NCBI GenBank assembly: GCA_028701635.1
Contig: JAQVQJ010000010.1
Span: 1 to 20,494 of the forward strand
DNA from: Clostridia bacterium
Lineage (GTDB): Bacteria; Bacillota_A; Clostridia; Christensenellales; UBA1242
DNA: 20,494 bases
Direction of reading: 5' to 3'
In this document: positions 1-8,181 of the stretch, in pieces
Numbering within the stretch: the first letter of the stretch is position 1
How the letters are laid out: the number at the start of each line of letters is the position of its first letter
The notes under the pieces: generated by a model
What the model saw: the letters and a program-made list of their open reading frames with translations, nothing else
Database searches by the model: none
What the model was told of the DNA's origin: nothing
Translations under genes and position numbers: made by a program

Positions 1-1149
1 CAAGTTAAGTACTGTTCTTTTCCCGCAATTTTTCTTACCTAAAATAAGATGTGTTCTATTTTCCTTAAGAAAGACATCAAAATTCTTTAATTCAGGGTTT
101 CCTTCATTATCTTGTTTGTAAAAAACATGTTTAAAATATATGCTTCCTAATATATCATTTAATTTTGTTTTTCCTTTTTCATTTTTATCATTTTCTACAA
201 AATCTATAATGTTTTTTACTCTCTCTGTCGCGATTTTTGTTAATCTTAAATTAGGTATTAAAGTATACAGGTTATTGGTGTCATTTATTCCGGTAGTAAC
301 ATAAGCAACGATTATGAAATAAGTTTCAATCTGTATAGTGCCTGCTGAGGTTAAGACAACCAAAAAAATAGTAGCGCATAAAATTAAAAAACTATAAAAA
401 ATAAGATAACCATTATCTATCATAGAATCCCAAAAAGTCTTTTTCTTTAAATCGTAGTTATATTTATTTAATAAATGTGAATAATCTTTTTCAACTTTTT
501 TATATACTCCTAAATCATTAATTGAAATTCTTGTATCAACCATTTCACTGACTTTATCATACTGAAAATCTTGGTCTTCTCTTATCTTTTTTTCATAAAC
601 TGCTCTCTTCTTTATTAACCAGCCATATATGAAATAATCAAGAACATCAGCTACAATTACAATTAATCCAGCCCATACATTAACAATAAAGATAATAGTT
701 AAAGTAATGAATAAAGAAACTAGTCGAGCCATTGCAATTGCCATTTTATCACCAAATTTTGATAAAGTTAAAACATCAGTGTGAACGGTATTTAAGATAT
801 GTTCTTTTGATGTGTTCTTATAATTTTTTGGATTTGCGTGAATGCTTTTATAAACAATTTTGTTATTCAAATATTCATAACTTTTTTTAATTATTTTGGG
901 AAATACCATATAATTCAAATGCCAAAAAAACCTAATAAGGAATAAGAATGCAAATGCTAAAATTAAATAAATTATCCCAGAATTATATAATCCACTCGTT
1001 AATGAAATGGTTGCTTTTGCTGCAAAAATGGGGACAATTAACACTCCTATTTGTTGCAAAATCACAAATGAAAAAGAAAAAAAACAATGCTTTTTACTTG
1101 GATTAGATAAAAAGTACCAATTTTTAATAATCTTTATGTATTCCTTCAT
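1..1149 (-). CDS. ABC exporter, fused TM and ATPase domains, 3' part outside window
   Basis: An open frame of 383 codons runs off the left edge, so the C-terminal part is missing. It starts at ATG 1149 after an AGAGGA Shine-Dalgarno. The N-terminal ~310 residues form an ABC exporter-type membrane domain, with hydrophobic segments near residues 15-40, 50-70, 140-185 and 250-300 separated by charged cytoplasmic stretches. The start of a nucleotide-binding domain follows. The last visible residues are a Walker A-like loop, GKKNCGKRT (371-379), in which the usual Ser/Thr after the P-loop lysine is Arg378. Signature and Walker B motifs lie outside the window. The general architecture is that of exporters for peptides, lipids or drugs; the substrate is unknown. 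It is divergently oriented to dpaA, so a role in sporulation is possible but unsupported. Confidence 0.85.
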   Translation of the reverse strand, partial: MKEYIKIIKNWYFLSNPSKKHCFFSFSFVILQQIGVLIVPIFAAKATISLTSGLYNSGIIYLILAFAFLFLIRFFWHLNYMVFPKIIKKSYEYLNNKIVYKSIHANPKNYKNTSKEHILNTVHTDVLTLSKFGDKMAIAMARLVSLFITLTIIFIVNVWAGLIVIVADVLDYFIYGWLIKKRAVYEKKIREDQDFQYDKVSEMVDTRISINDLGVYKKVEKDYSHLLNKYNYDLKKKTFWDSMIDNGYLIFYSFLILCATIFLVVLTSAGTIQIETYFIIVAYVTTGINDTNNLYTLIPNLRLTKIATERVKNIIDFVENDKNEKGKTKLNDILGSIYFKHVFYKQDNEGNPELKNFDVFLKENRTHLILGKKNCGKRTVLNL

Positions 1150-1278
1150 TTATCCTCTTTTGTTATAGTTAATTTTATCATCTTTTCTGCTTATCTACTA
1201 GGAATTTTGTAAATTTATAAAACTTTATTTTGTTATAGCAAATAAAAATTGATAAGCATATTATGGCATAGAGGTAAT

Positions 1279-2028
1279 ATGGAATATTATATTGAGTTAA
1301 AAGATAAAAGGAATAAGTATGTTTTCAATGCACTGCAAAATTCAGGTTTAAGTATAAAAGAATTTGTATTTCAAAACTGTTCAAAAGATGATATTATCAT
1401 TTTTTCACCAGCAAGAAAATTTTCGGTTGAAGAAGCTAACAAATTTTCTAATGATATTACAATTTTTGCTGGAAATTTGAGTGATGAAATTAAAAATATT
1501 TTTGGAACTAAAAATATAAAATTAGTCAATATGATTAAAGATGAACAATTTGTTGTTGATAATGCAAAATTAACCGCAGAAGGTGTTCTAGCACATATAA
1601 TTAGCGATACAGAAAAGTCGATTTTTGAAAATAAGATTTTAGTTTTAGGGTTTGGAAGGTGCGGAAAAGAAATCTTAAATTTACTTAATAAACTTGGTTT
1701 AGATGTTAGTATGGTTACATTCAATAAAAAAAAGTTAGCCATCATTAAAAACAAAATGTATTTGGAATATGAATTTTTCAAGGATTTAAAGGATTTTGAC
1801 ATTGTAATTAACACAATTCCAACAAAAATTATCGGCGATGAAATGTTAAATTATTTCAACAATAATGCAATAGTTTTGGAAATTGCTTCCGTTAATTGTT
1901 TAAACAAGGAACTACTAGCCTCAAAATCATTTAATTACATTTTATGTCCTGCACTCCCCATGGTTTTTAGTGCCGAAAGTGCGGGTAAAATTATGTTTGA
2001 AAGCATAAAAAGAACGCTAGAAATCTAA
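1279..2028 (+). CDS. dpaA: Dipicolinate synthase subunit A
   Basis: Subunit of dipicolinate synthase (SpoVFA in Bacillus), the NAD(P)H-dependent enzyme that oxidises the DapA product to dipicolinic acid in the mother cell. The Rossmann motif GFGRCG is at residues 124-129, followed by INTIP, and near the C-terminus CPALPMVFSAESAGKI matches the family's APGLPG...TAGQI block. I chose ATG 1279 (249 aa) because AGAGGT lies just upstream; a TTG at 1249 in the same frame has no SD. The protein is about 50 residues shorter than the ~297-residue Bacillus enzyme, as the N-terminal domain is condensed, although the first strand and a D-x-R remnant of GGDxR are recognisable. First gene of the dpaA-dpaB-asd-dapA run; dpaB follows after 20 nt. 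Confidence 0.9.
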   Translation: MEYYIELKDKRNKYVFNALQNSGLSIKEFVFQNCSKDDIIIFSPARKFSVEEANKFSNDITIFAGNLSDEIKNIFGTKNIKLVNMIKDEQFVVDNAKLTAEGVLAHIISDTEKSIFENKILVLGFGRCGKEILNLLNKLGLDVSMVTFNKKKLAIIKNKMYLEYEFFKDLKDFDIVINTIPTKIIGDEMLNYFNNNAIVLEIASVNCLNKELLASKSFNYILCPALPMVFSAESAGKIMFESIKRTLEI

Positions 2029-2048
2029 GATAAAAGGAATAAAATACT

Positions 2049-2648
2049 ATGGATAAAATAACATTAGGATTTGCAATAACTGGTTCATTCTGTACATTTT
2101 CAACCGTTTTAAAAGAAATGGAAAATTTAGTTAATTTAGGATATAAAATTATTCCAATATTCTCGTACAACGCAGCAAATTTAGATACTAGATTTTTTAA
2201 AGCATCTGATTTTAGAAATGAAGTAAAAAGGATTACAAATAATGAGCCTGTTGATACAATTCAAGGTGCTGAAACTCTTGGACCAAATAATTTAATTGAT
2301 ATAATGGTAGTCGCTCCTTGCACTGGAAATACTCTATCTAAAATAGCTTTAGCGATAACAGATACTCCTGTAACAATGGCAGTTAAAGCACACTTAAGAA
2401 ACAATAAGCCAGTGGTAATTGCTGTTTCAACAAATGATGCACTTGGATTAAATTTAAAAAATATCGGTACTTTAATAACTACAAAAAATATATATTTTGT
2501 TCCATTTGAACAAGATAATTTTTCTAAAAAACCTAACAGCTTAATTTCAAATTATTCGCTTATTGGGAAAACGATAGAAAAAGTTAAAGAAGGTGTTCAA
2601 TTGCAACCAGTTATATATCAAAAAGGAGTCGATAATGAAAGCATATAA
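2049..2648 (+). CDS. dpaB: Dipicolinate synthase subunit B
   Basis: Flavoprotein-fold (HFCD-like) partner of DpaA; the two make dipicolinate, the calcium chelator of the spore core. At 199 aa it matches the ~200-residue Bacillus SpoVFB. Diagnostic blocks are ITGSFCTF near residue 10, the TRF segment near 48, ETLGPNNLIDIMVVAPCTGN (about 75-94), and RNNKPVVIAVSTNDALGLN followed by TKNIYFVPFEQD. ATG 2049 lies 10 nt after AAAGGA. The 3' end overlaps asd by 14 nt, so the asd ribosome-binding site lies inside this gene, suggesting translational coupling. In Bacillus the equivalent operon is made in the mother cell under sigma-K. No sigma-K promoter could be convincingly drawn here. Confidence 0.95.
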   Translation: MDKITLGFAITGSFCTFSTVLKEMENLVNLGYKIIPIFSYNAANLDTRFFKASDFRNEVKRITNNEPVDTIQGAETLGPNNLIDIMVVAPCTGNTLSKIALAITDTPVTMAVKAHLRNNKPVVIAVSTNDALGLNLKNIGTLITTKNIYFVPFEQDNFSKKPNSLISNYSLIGKTIEKVKEGVQLQPVIYQKGVDNESI

Positions 2649-3648
2649 TATTGCAATTATTGGCGCGAGTGGAATGGTTGGCAAAAAAATGCTTGAAGTA
2701 CTTTTTGAGAAAAATATAAATGTTAAAAAACTTTACTTATTTGCTTCAAAAAATAGTGCCGGAAAAACTATCAGCCACGATGGAAAAAGATATAAAATTA
2801 TTGAGTTAACCGAAAAAAATATCCTTTCAAAAAAAATAGACTTTGCATTGAATGCAACTGATGCCAGTGTCGCCAAAATATTTGTTCCAATTTTTGCTAA
2901 AAACGGAACAATTGTAATTGACAATTCGAGTTGTTTTAGAATGAATAGCGATGTTCCTTTAATTGTCCCGGAAGTTAATTTTGAGGCTATTAAAGGTCAT
3001 AAAAATATTATTGCTAGCCCGAATTGTAGCACTATTCAAGCGGTAGTCGCACTTGCTCCATTACACAAAAAATTTGGAATTAAAAGAATTATCTATTCAA
3101 CTTATCAAGCTGTTAGTGGGGCTGGAAAAAATGGTATTATTGACTTAAAAAATGGAATAAAAGGAATTAAACCAAAATTTTTTCCTCACCCAATTTTCAA
3201 CAATGTTATTCCTCACATCGACAAATTTGAAGAAGATGGGTATACAAAAGAAGAACACAAAATGATTAACGAAACTAGAAAAATTTTAAATAATTACTCT
3301 ATTAAAATAACTGCTACCACTGTTAGAGTTCCTGTTTTGAATTCCCATAGCGAAAGTATTAATATTGAATTAAAAACTTCATTTGAAATCCAAGATGTTA
3401 AAAAGATTTTAGCGAATTCTGAAGGAATAATATTAGTTGATAATGTAGAGAAAAATGCTTATCCAACACCATTAATGGCTAACGATTTAGATGAAGTTTT
3501 GATAGGAAGAATAAGAAAAGACTTCTCAGTAGAAAGTGGAATTAACTTATGGGTTGTTGCAGATAACATAAGAAAAGGTGCAGCATCAAACGCTGTGCAA
3601 ATATTAAAAAAGTTAATTAAAAAGGAGAAAAAAAATGTCATTATTTAA
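2635..3648 (+). CDS. asd: Aspartate-semialdehyde dehydrogenase
   Basis: Reduces aspartyl phosphate to aspartate semialdehyde with NADPH, the second step from aspartate towards DapA. The 337-residue protein (Bacillus about 346) has the nucleotide loop GASGMVG (10-16), the catalytic cysteine Cys131 in SPNCST, Gln158 in TYQAVSGAG, and the RVPVLNSHSE block with Arg231 and catalytic His238. I chose ATG 2635, 6 nt after an AGGAG. A longer reading from TTG 2593 would add 14 residues that merely re-read dpaB and lack the nucleotide-binding start. It overlaps dpaB by 14 nt and dapA by 14 nt. The order dpaA-dpaB-asd matches the Bacillus spoVFA-spoVFB-asd operon. Confidence 0.95.
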   Translation: MKAYNIAIIGASGMVGKKMLEVLFEKNINVKKLYLFASKNSAGKTISHDGKRYKIIELTEKNILSKKIDFALNATDASVAKIFVPIFAKNGTIVIDNSSCFRMNSDVPLIVPEVNFEAIKGHKNIIASPNCSTIQAVVALAPLHKKFGIKRIIYSTYQAVSGAGKNGIIDLKNGIKGIKPKFFPHPIFNNVIPHIDKFEEDGYTKEEHKMINETRKILNNYSIKITATTVRVPVLNSHSESINIELKTSFEIQDVKKILANSEGIILVDNVEKNAYPTPLMANDLDEVLIGRIRKDFSVESGINLWVVADNIRKGAASNAVQILKKLIKKEKKNVII

Positions 3649-4513
3649 AGGAAGTGCGCCTGCTCTAATTACCCCATTCAGTGAAGATGGACTAAAAGTA
3701 AATTTTGAAACATTAAAAAATTTAATCGATTTTCAAATTGAGAATAACTCAACAGCAATAGTAATTTTAGGAACAACCGGAGAAGCCTCAACGATGACTA
3801 TGGAAGAAAAAATTGAAGTTGTTGAATTCACAGTGAAATACGTAAATAAAAGAATTCCGGTTATTGCTGGGTCTGGAAGTAACAACACTCAAATTGCAAT
3901 AGAAACTTCTAAAAAATTTGAAGAGTTAGGGGTTGATGCCCTTTTAATTGTTACACCATATTATAACAAATGCACGCAAAATGGATTAATTCTACACTAC
4001 AAAAAAATAGCTGAAAATGTTAATACTCCGATAATTTTGTATAATGTGCCAGGTAGAACTAGCGTTAATATTCTGCCACAAACTGTAAAGGAACTAAGCA
4101 AGATAAAAAATATTATTGCTATTAAAGAAGCAAGCGGAAATATTGAACAGATTTCTGAAATAAGTAGGCTTTGCGACATTGATATTTACAGTGGAGATGA
4201 TGCTATTGTTTTGCCTGTTCTAGCACTTGGTGGGAAGGGAGTGATTAGTGTCGCTGCGAATGTAACGCCAGCACTAATGCAAGATATTTGTGATCAATAT
4301 TTTAAAGGCAATATTGAAGAAAGCAGGCAATTACAATTTAAAGTCAATCCATTAGTTAAAGCTTTATTCTTAGAAGTAAATCCAATTCCAGTAAAAACGG
4401 CTATGAATTTAATGAATTTTAAAGCTGGCGCTCTAAGGTTGCCACTTAGCGAAATGGAAAATGTCAATTTAGAAAAATTGAAAAAAGAAATGACATTGTT
4501 AGAATTAATTTAA
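3635..4513 (+). CDS. dapA: 4-hydroxy-tetrahydrodipicolinate synthase
   Basis: Condenses pyruvate with aspartate semialdehyde to give the heterocycle used both for diaminopimelate/lysine and, by DpaAB, for dipicolinate. It is 292 aa, the usual length. The Schiff-base lysine is Lys164 (IAIKEASGN); other active-site residues are Thr47/Thr48 in GTTGEAST, Tyr109/Tyr110 in TPYYNK, Tyr136 and Arg141 in LYNVPGRTS. ATG 3635 follows AAGGAG and lies 14 nt inside the end of asd. It ends tail-to-tail with the aspartokinase, the two stop codons interleaving in TTAA, so there is no room for a terminator. No dapB is visible in the window, so supply to DpaAB may be its main local role (inference). Confidence 0.96.
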   Translation: MSLFKGSAPALITPFSEDGLKVNFETLKNLIDFQIENNSTAIVILGTTGEASTMTMEEKIEVVEFTVKYVNKRIPVIAGSGSNNTQIAIETSKKFEELGVDALLIVTPYYNKCTQNGLILHYKKIAENVNTPIILYNVPGRTSVNILPQTVKELSKIKNIIAIKEASGNIEQISEISRLCDIDIYSGDDAIVLPVLALGGKGVISVAANVTPALMQDICDQYFKGNIEESRQLQFKVNPLVKALFLEVNPIPVKTAMNLMNFKAGALRLPLSEMENVNLEKLKKEMTLLELI

Positions 4514-5808
4514 AAGAACTTTTCATAGATTATATTAGTAGCTAATTGTAAATCTTTTTCATTAATTCCTATAATTAAGTTAGACACTCCATTAGTTCTT
4601 ATTAACTTTATTTCTATGTTATTTTCGCTAAACATTTTATTCAATATCTTAACTATATTTTTAGATTTAAATATGTCGTTTCCAACAATTGTTATAAGAG
4701 CTATATTCTCTTCAATTTTTAAATTTATTGGCTTAAATTTGTTAAATTTTTCTATTAATTTTTCATTATTATCTAAAAAATCATTTTTATTTATTACTAA
4801 CTTAATCTCATCAATCCCTAAGCTTGCTATTACGTAATTTATATTTAAATTTTTTAAAATTTTAAAACATTTATATAAGAAATCAATCTCATTTTTAACC
4901 ATAACTTTTTTTATTGATAAAATTGTTAAATCGCTCTTATGTGTAAATGCTTTAATTTTATGATTATTCTTAGGCTTATTTATAATTGTCGTTTTTTGAC
5001 CATTAGGTTCATAAATACTTTTTACTATGATTGGTATATTTTTTTCAATCAATGGTAGAACAGTGCTTGGGTGTAGAATTTTAGCCCCCATATAAGATAA
5101 TTCTCTTAATTCCTGATAAGAAATTTGATTGATATGAATCGGATTTTTAATTAATTTTGGATTTGTCGCCATTATTCCACTTACATCTTTAAAACTTTCA
5201 TATACACAATCTCCTGTTCCTGCGGAGACTAAACTCGCGGTATAATCTGTACCATCTCTTGAAAATGTTAAAAGATTACCATTGGGCAGTTCGCCATAAA
5301 ATCCGGGAATTACAACGCCCTGTTTAATTTTATTTGTAATTTTATTAATCTTTGAATATGTTTTTTTGAAATTTACTTTGCCATTAGCCTTGAATTTTAT
5401 TATTTCTCTAGCATCTACAAATTTAAATCCTAAAATTTCTGCCATAATTATGGCAGTGAAATATTCTCCCTGTGCGGCGGTAAAGTTAACATCGCATACT
5501 TTTTCAATGTTTGCTCTTATTTCTTTTAATTTGCACTTTAAATGCCCTAAATAATATGCATTTAGTATTTCAATAAATCTATCTTCAATCATTTTAAATG
5601 TTTTATTGCAATTCCCATTTTTTAAAAGTTCATTATGACAATCATAAAGTAAGTCTGTTACCTTCTTGTCATTTGAGTTTCTTTGACCGGGTGCGGAAAC
5701 AATAATTATTAATCTGTTTTTGTCCTCTTTAATTATCTCTTTTACCCTTACTATATTCTCAGGCGACGATAAACACACCCCTCCAAATTTTGAAACCTTA
5801 ATTTTCAT
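4510..5808 (-). CDS. lysC: Aspartokinase, diverged class with two ACT domains
   Basis: Phosphorylates aspartate, the committed step of the aspartate pathway. The 432-residue protein opens with KFGG (residues 7-10), has the QGEYF block with the substrate Glu, FSRDGTDYTAS in place of the common GRGGSDYTA (Arg and Asp kept), VYESFKDVSGIMATNP, and SYQELRELSYMGAKILHPS. The C-terminal ~150 residues look like two ACT domains, so feedback control by lysine or threonine is likely; the effector cannot be read off. Start ATG 5808 follows AGAGGG. It sits where Bacillus has dapG in the same operon, but inverted and convergent with dapA, sharing 4 nt. A role feeding dipicolinate synthesis is inferred from position; it could equally be the general aspartokinase. 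Confidence 0.9.
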   Translation of the reverse strand: MKIKVSKFGGVCLSSPENIVRVKEIIKEDKNRLIIIVSAPGQRNSNDKKVTDLLYDCHNELLKNGNCNKTFKMIEDRFIEILNAYYLGHLKCKLKEIRANIEKVCDVNFTAAQGEYFTAIIMAEILGFKFVDAREIIKFKANGKVNFKKTYSKINKITNKIKQGVVIPGFYGELPNGNLLTFSRDGTDYTASLVSAGTGDCVYESFKDVSGIMATNPKLIKNPIHINQISYQELRELSYMGAKILHPSTVLPLIEKNIPIIVKSIYEPNGQKTTIINKPKNNHKIKAFTHKSDLTILSIKKVMVKNEIDFLYKCFKILKNLNINYVIASLGIDEIKLVINKNDFLDNNEKLIEKFNKFKPINLKIEENIALITIVGNDIFKSKNIVKILNKMFSENNIEIKLIRTNGVSNLIIGINEKDLQLATNIIYEKFF

Positions 5809-5825
5809 AAGCCCTCTTTTGTTAA

Positions 5826-5855
5826 GTAATATTTATTTCATAATATTAATATCAA
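5826..5855 (-). promoter_or_regulatory. Candidate promoter of aspartokinase gene
   Basis: On the minus strand TTGATA (5855-5850) and TATTAC (5831-5826) are separated by 18 nt, placing a start near 5819 and a leader of about 11 nt carrying the SD. The -10 is a modest match. There is no space for a lysine riboswitch. Confidence 0.4.
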
Positions 5856-5877
5856 TTTTTTTTTGCTAATTAGAATA

Positions 5878-5907
5878 TAGTCAATATTAAATTTAAGTAC
5901 ATATAAT
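5878..5907 (+). promoter_or_regulatory. Candidate promoter of asnB
   Basis: Perfect -10 TATAAT at 5902-5907 with a weaker -35 TAGTCA (5878-5883), 18 nt spacer. The leader to ATG 5927 would be about 13 nt, too short for a T-box. Confidence 0.5.
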
Positions 5908-5926
5908 GAAGTGTTAGGAGATAAAA

Positions 5927-7726
5927 ATGTGTGGCTATATTGGTATTGTTTCAAAACAAATTAATGAAAAAAAAGCGTATGAAGCACTTAATAAATTGAA
6001 TCATCGTGGACCTGATGAAGAAGGCGAATACATCAATGAAGGTGTATATTTAGGACACAAAAGATTGACTGTAATTGATAAAGAAAATGGCAAACAGCCA
6101 TACATATTTAATGAATATGTTTTAATCTATAATGGAGAAATCTATAATGCGAATGAATTACGAAAAGATTTAATAAAAAAAGGTTATAGCTTTTCAGGTT
6201 ATTGTGATACAGAAGTTTTAATTAAAATGTTTGCTGAATATAAGGAAAAATGTATTGAAAAATTAAATGGAATTTTCTCATTTGCAGTATGGAATAACAA
6301 AACAAAAGAGTTTTTTGCTTGCCGTGATAGAGTTGGAGTAAAACCACTATATTATTATAAAAAAGACAACGAATTTATGGTTGCATCTGAAATAAAATCT
6401 ATTTTAAGTTCCTATAATATTAACCAAATTGCTATTAGTGGTTTACAAGAAATATTAGGGCTTGGACCCAGCCACTCTCCCGGAAATGGTATTTACGAAA
6501 ATGTGTTTGAATTAAAAGCAGGACATTACTTTTATTATAAAAATGAAAAACTAGAAATCAATAGGTACTGGAATGTTCCAGTAGGCTATCACACCGATAC
6601 TTTTGACCAAACAGTAAAAAAAGTAAGAGAACTATTAGAAGACAGCGTTCGTGGTCAGTTAGTTTCAGATGTTCCCCTTTGCACCCTTTTATCTGGTGGT
6701 TTAGATTCAACCGTTATTACATTGATTGCAAAGAAATATAAGCCCGATTTAGAAACATACAGCATTGACTATGAAAATAATGACAAATTTTTCGCTAAAA
6801 ATGATTTTCAAGTTGCCAGAGATAATGATTTTATTAAATTGGTTACAGAAAGATTTAACATCACTCATCATAATGCAGTTATTAATAATAAACAATTAGT
6901 TAGTTGTTTAGATAATGCGTTACGGTTAAAAGATTATCCGGGAATGGTCGACATCGATTCCTCTCTATTTTGGTTTAGTAAACAGATTAAAAAGAGATTT
7001 ACAGTAGGACTGTCTGGGGAATGTTCTGATGAAATTTTTGGCGGTTATCCATGGTTTTATAGGGAAGAATTTAATAATAATTTTCCTTGGATTAGAAACT
7101 TAGATGAACGCCAAAATTTATTAAATAATGATTACAAAAAAAAGTTAGATTTAAAAAACTTTGTACAAAATAAGTTTGATGAAACTGTTAGTGAAGCGCC
7201 ACTGACTGGCGATGAAACAATCGAAGAGAAAAAGCATAAACAACTAGTCTATTTAAATATGGTTTGGTTTATGCAGACATTATTAGAGAGAAAAGACAGA
7301 ATGACTATGGGCGCATCGCTTGAAGTTAGAGTGCCTTTCTCAGACCATAGATTGATTGAATATCTATACAATATTCCTTGGAAATATAAATTTCATAATG
7401 ATATGGAAAAAGGCTTGTTAAGGGCGGCGGTTGAAGACATTGTGCCTCACGAAGTTGTTTACAGAAAGAAAAATCCGTATCCAAAAACTTTCAATCCCGA
7501 ATATCTAAAAAGTGTGAAAAAACTATTAACAAAAAGACTGAAAAACAAAAATTCAATCCTATACGAAGTTTTTGATATTAACGTAATAAAAAACTTAATT
7601 AATAGCGAAAATACAACGCTACAAAAGCCTTGGTTTGGTCAATTAATGACCTTACCACAACTTATTGCATACCTATACCAATTCGACCTATGGTTTGAAA
7701 CTTATGGGTTGAATATAGTAAAATAA
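5927..7726 (+). CDS. asnB: Asparagine synthetase, glutamine-hydrolysing
   Basis: Converts aspartate, ATP and glutamine to asparagine. The 599-residue protein has both domains. The N-terminal class II glutaminase has Cys2 as nucleophile after Met removal, NHRGPDEEG near residue 25, IYNGEIYN and CRDRVGVKPLYYY. The synthetase domain starts near residue 220 with the PP-loop LLSGGLDST, then LSGECSDEIFGGYPW and RKDRMTMGASLEVRVPFSDH, and closes with RKKNPYPKTFNPEY. ATG 5927 follows AGGAG. It is slightly shorter than Bacillus AsnO (~614) or AsnB (~632). Transcribed divergently from the aspartokinase, so two enzymes competing for aspartate share one 118-nt intergenic region. Bacillus asnO is sporulation-linked; whether this one is cannot be told. 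Confidence 0.96.
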   Translation: MCGYIGIVSKQINEKKAYEALNKLNHRGPDEEGEYINEGVYLGHKRLTVIDKENGKQPYIFNEYVLIYNGEIYNANELRKDLIKKGYSFSGYCDTEVLIKMFAEYKEKCIEKLNGIFSFAVWNNKTKEFFACRDRVGVKPLYYYKKDNEFMVASEIKSILSSYNINQIAISGLQEILGLGPSHSPGNGIYENVFELKAGHYFYYKNEKLEINRYWNVPVGYHTDTFDQTVKKVRELLEDSVRGQLVSDVPLCTLLSGGLDSTVITLIAKKYKPDLETYSIDYENNDKFFAKNDFQVARDNDFIKLVTERFNITHHNAVINNKQLVSCLDNALRLKDYPGMVDIDSSLFWFSKQIKKRFTVGLSGECSDEIFGGYPWFYREEFNNNFPWIRNLDERQNLLNNDYKKKLDLKNFVQNKFDETVSEAPLTGDETIEEKKHKQLVYLNMVWFMQTLLERKDRMTMGASLEVRVPFSDHRLIEYLYNIPWKYKFHNDMEKGLLRAAVEDIVPHEVVYRKKNPYPKTFNPEYLKSVKKLLTKRLKNKNSILYEVFDINVIKNLINSENTTLQKPWFGQLMTLPQLIAYLYQFDLWFETYGLNIVK

Positions 7727-7758
7727 ATATCATTTTATTTCTTTGAAATCGATTTTTT

Positions 7759-7767
7759 TGATAAAAT
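7759..7767 (+). promoter_or_regulatory. Extended -10 promoter just before DUF3795 gene
   Basis: TG (7759-7760) and TAAAAT (7762-7767) form an extended -10. The expected start site (about 7774-7778) falls at or a few bases before ATG 7778, implying a leaderless or nearly leaderless mRNA. Confidence 0.4.
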
Positions 7768-7777
7768 ATCTTTATAT

Positions 7778-8173
7778 ATGAATTCAAAATTGATTGCCCC
7801 GTGTGGAATGAATTGTGGTATCTGTCTTGGATATTTAAGAGAGAAAAATAAGTGTCCCGGTTGTAGACTTATCGAACCAGGAACTTTTAAATATAATCAA
7901 AAATGCATAATAAAAAATTGTGAATTTTACAAGTCTGGAAAAGATAGGTTTTGTTATAAATGCGATAAGTTCCCTTGCAAAAGATTAAGAGATTTAGATA
8001 AGAGATATAGAACAAATTATAATATGAGTATGATTGAAAACCTTAAAAATATTGAAGAAAATGGGATACTAAAATTCGTATCAAGTGAGAAAACAAGGTG
8101 GCGCTGTGAATGTGGCGAAACTATATGTGTCCACAGAAAAAATTGTTTAAAATGTGGGAAGCCACGCCAATAG
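7778..8173 (+). CDS. DUF3795 family cysteine-rich protein
   Basis: A 131-residue protein with clustered cysteines: C9, C13, C16, C26 and C29, then further pairs including FCYKCDKFPC near residue 65. This opening, APCGMNCGICLGYL, is typical of DUF3795 (function unknown, probably binds zinc or another metal). The C-terminal ~25 residues hold a second zinc-ribbon-like unit, WRCECGETICVHRKNCLKCG, as in many members of the group. No Shine-Dalgarno is visible before ATG 7778, unlike its neighbours; a promoter -10 ends 10 nt upstream. Alone on its strand between asnB and the convergent SDR. It may be part of a stress or redox response, but nothing in the sequence says so. Confidence 0.85.
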   Translation: MNSKLIAPCGMNCGICLGYLREKNKCPGCRLIEPGTFKYNQKCIIKNCEFYKSGKDRFCYKCDKFPCKRLRDLDKRYRTNYNMSMIENLKNIEENGILKFVSSEKTRWRCECGETICVHRKNCLKCGKPRQ

Positions 8174-8181
8174 GTAGGAAT

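Noticed and set aside
1158..1238. Direct repeat TTTTGTTATAG (1158-1168 and 1228-1238)
   Set aside because: 11 bp of AT-rich sequence; no sign of element ends or function.
1249..1278. Longer dpaA start at TTG 1249
   Set aside because: No SD precedes it, while ATG 1279 has AGAGGT at proper distance.
1240..1278. Sigma-K-type promoter (AC ... CATAnnnTA) before dpaA
   Set aside because: CATATTATG at 1257-1265 is close to the -10, but no AC lies at the right distance and the start would fall at the ATG.
5809..5926. Lysine riboswitch or T-box between aspartokinase and asnB
   Set aside because: 118 nt shared by two divergent promoters leaves leaders of about 11-13 nt.
7727..7777. Terminator after asnB (ATTTTAT/ATAAAAT arms around AAATCGATTT)
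   Set aside because: Long weak arms, no T-tract after the stem, and the second arm overlaps the next promoter.
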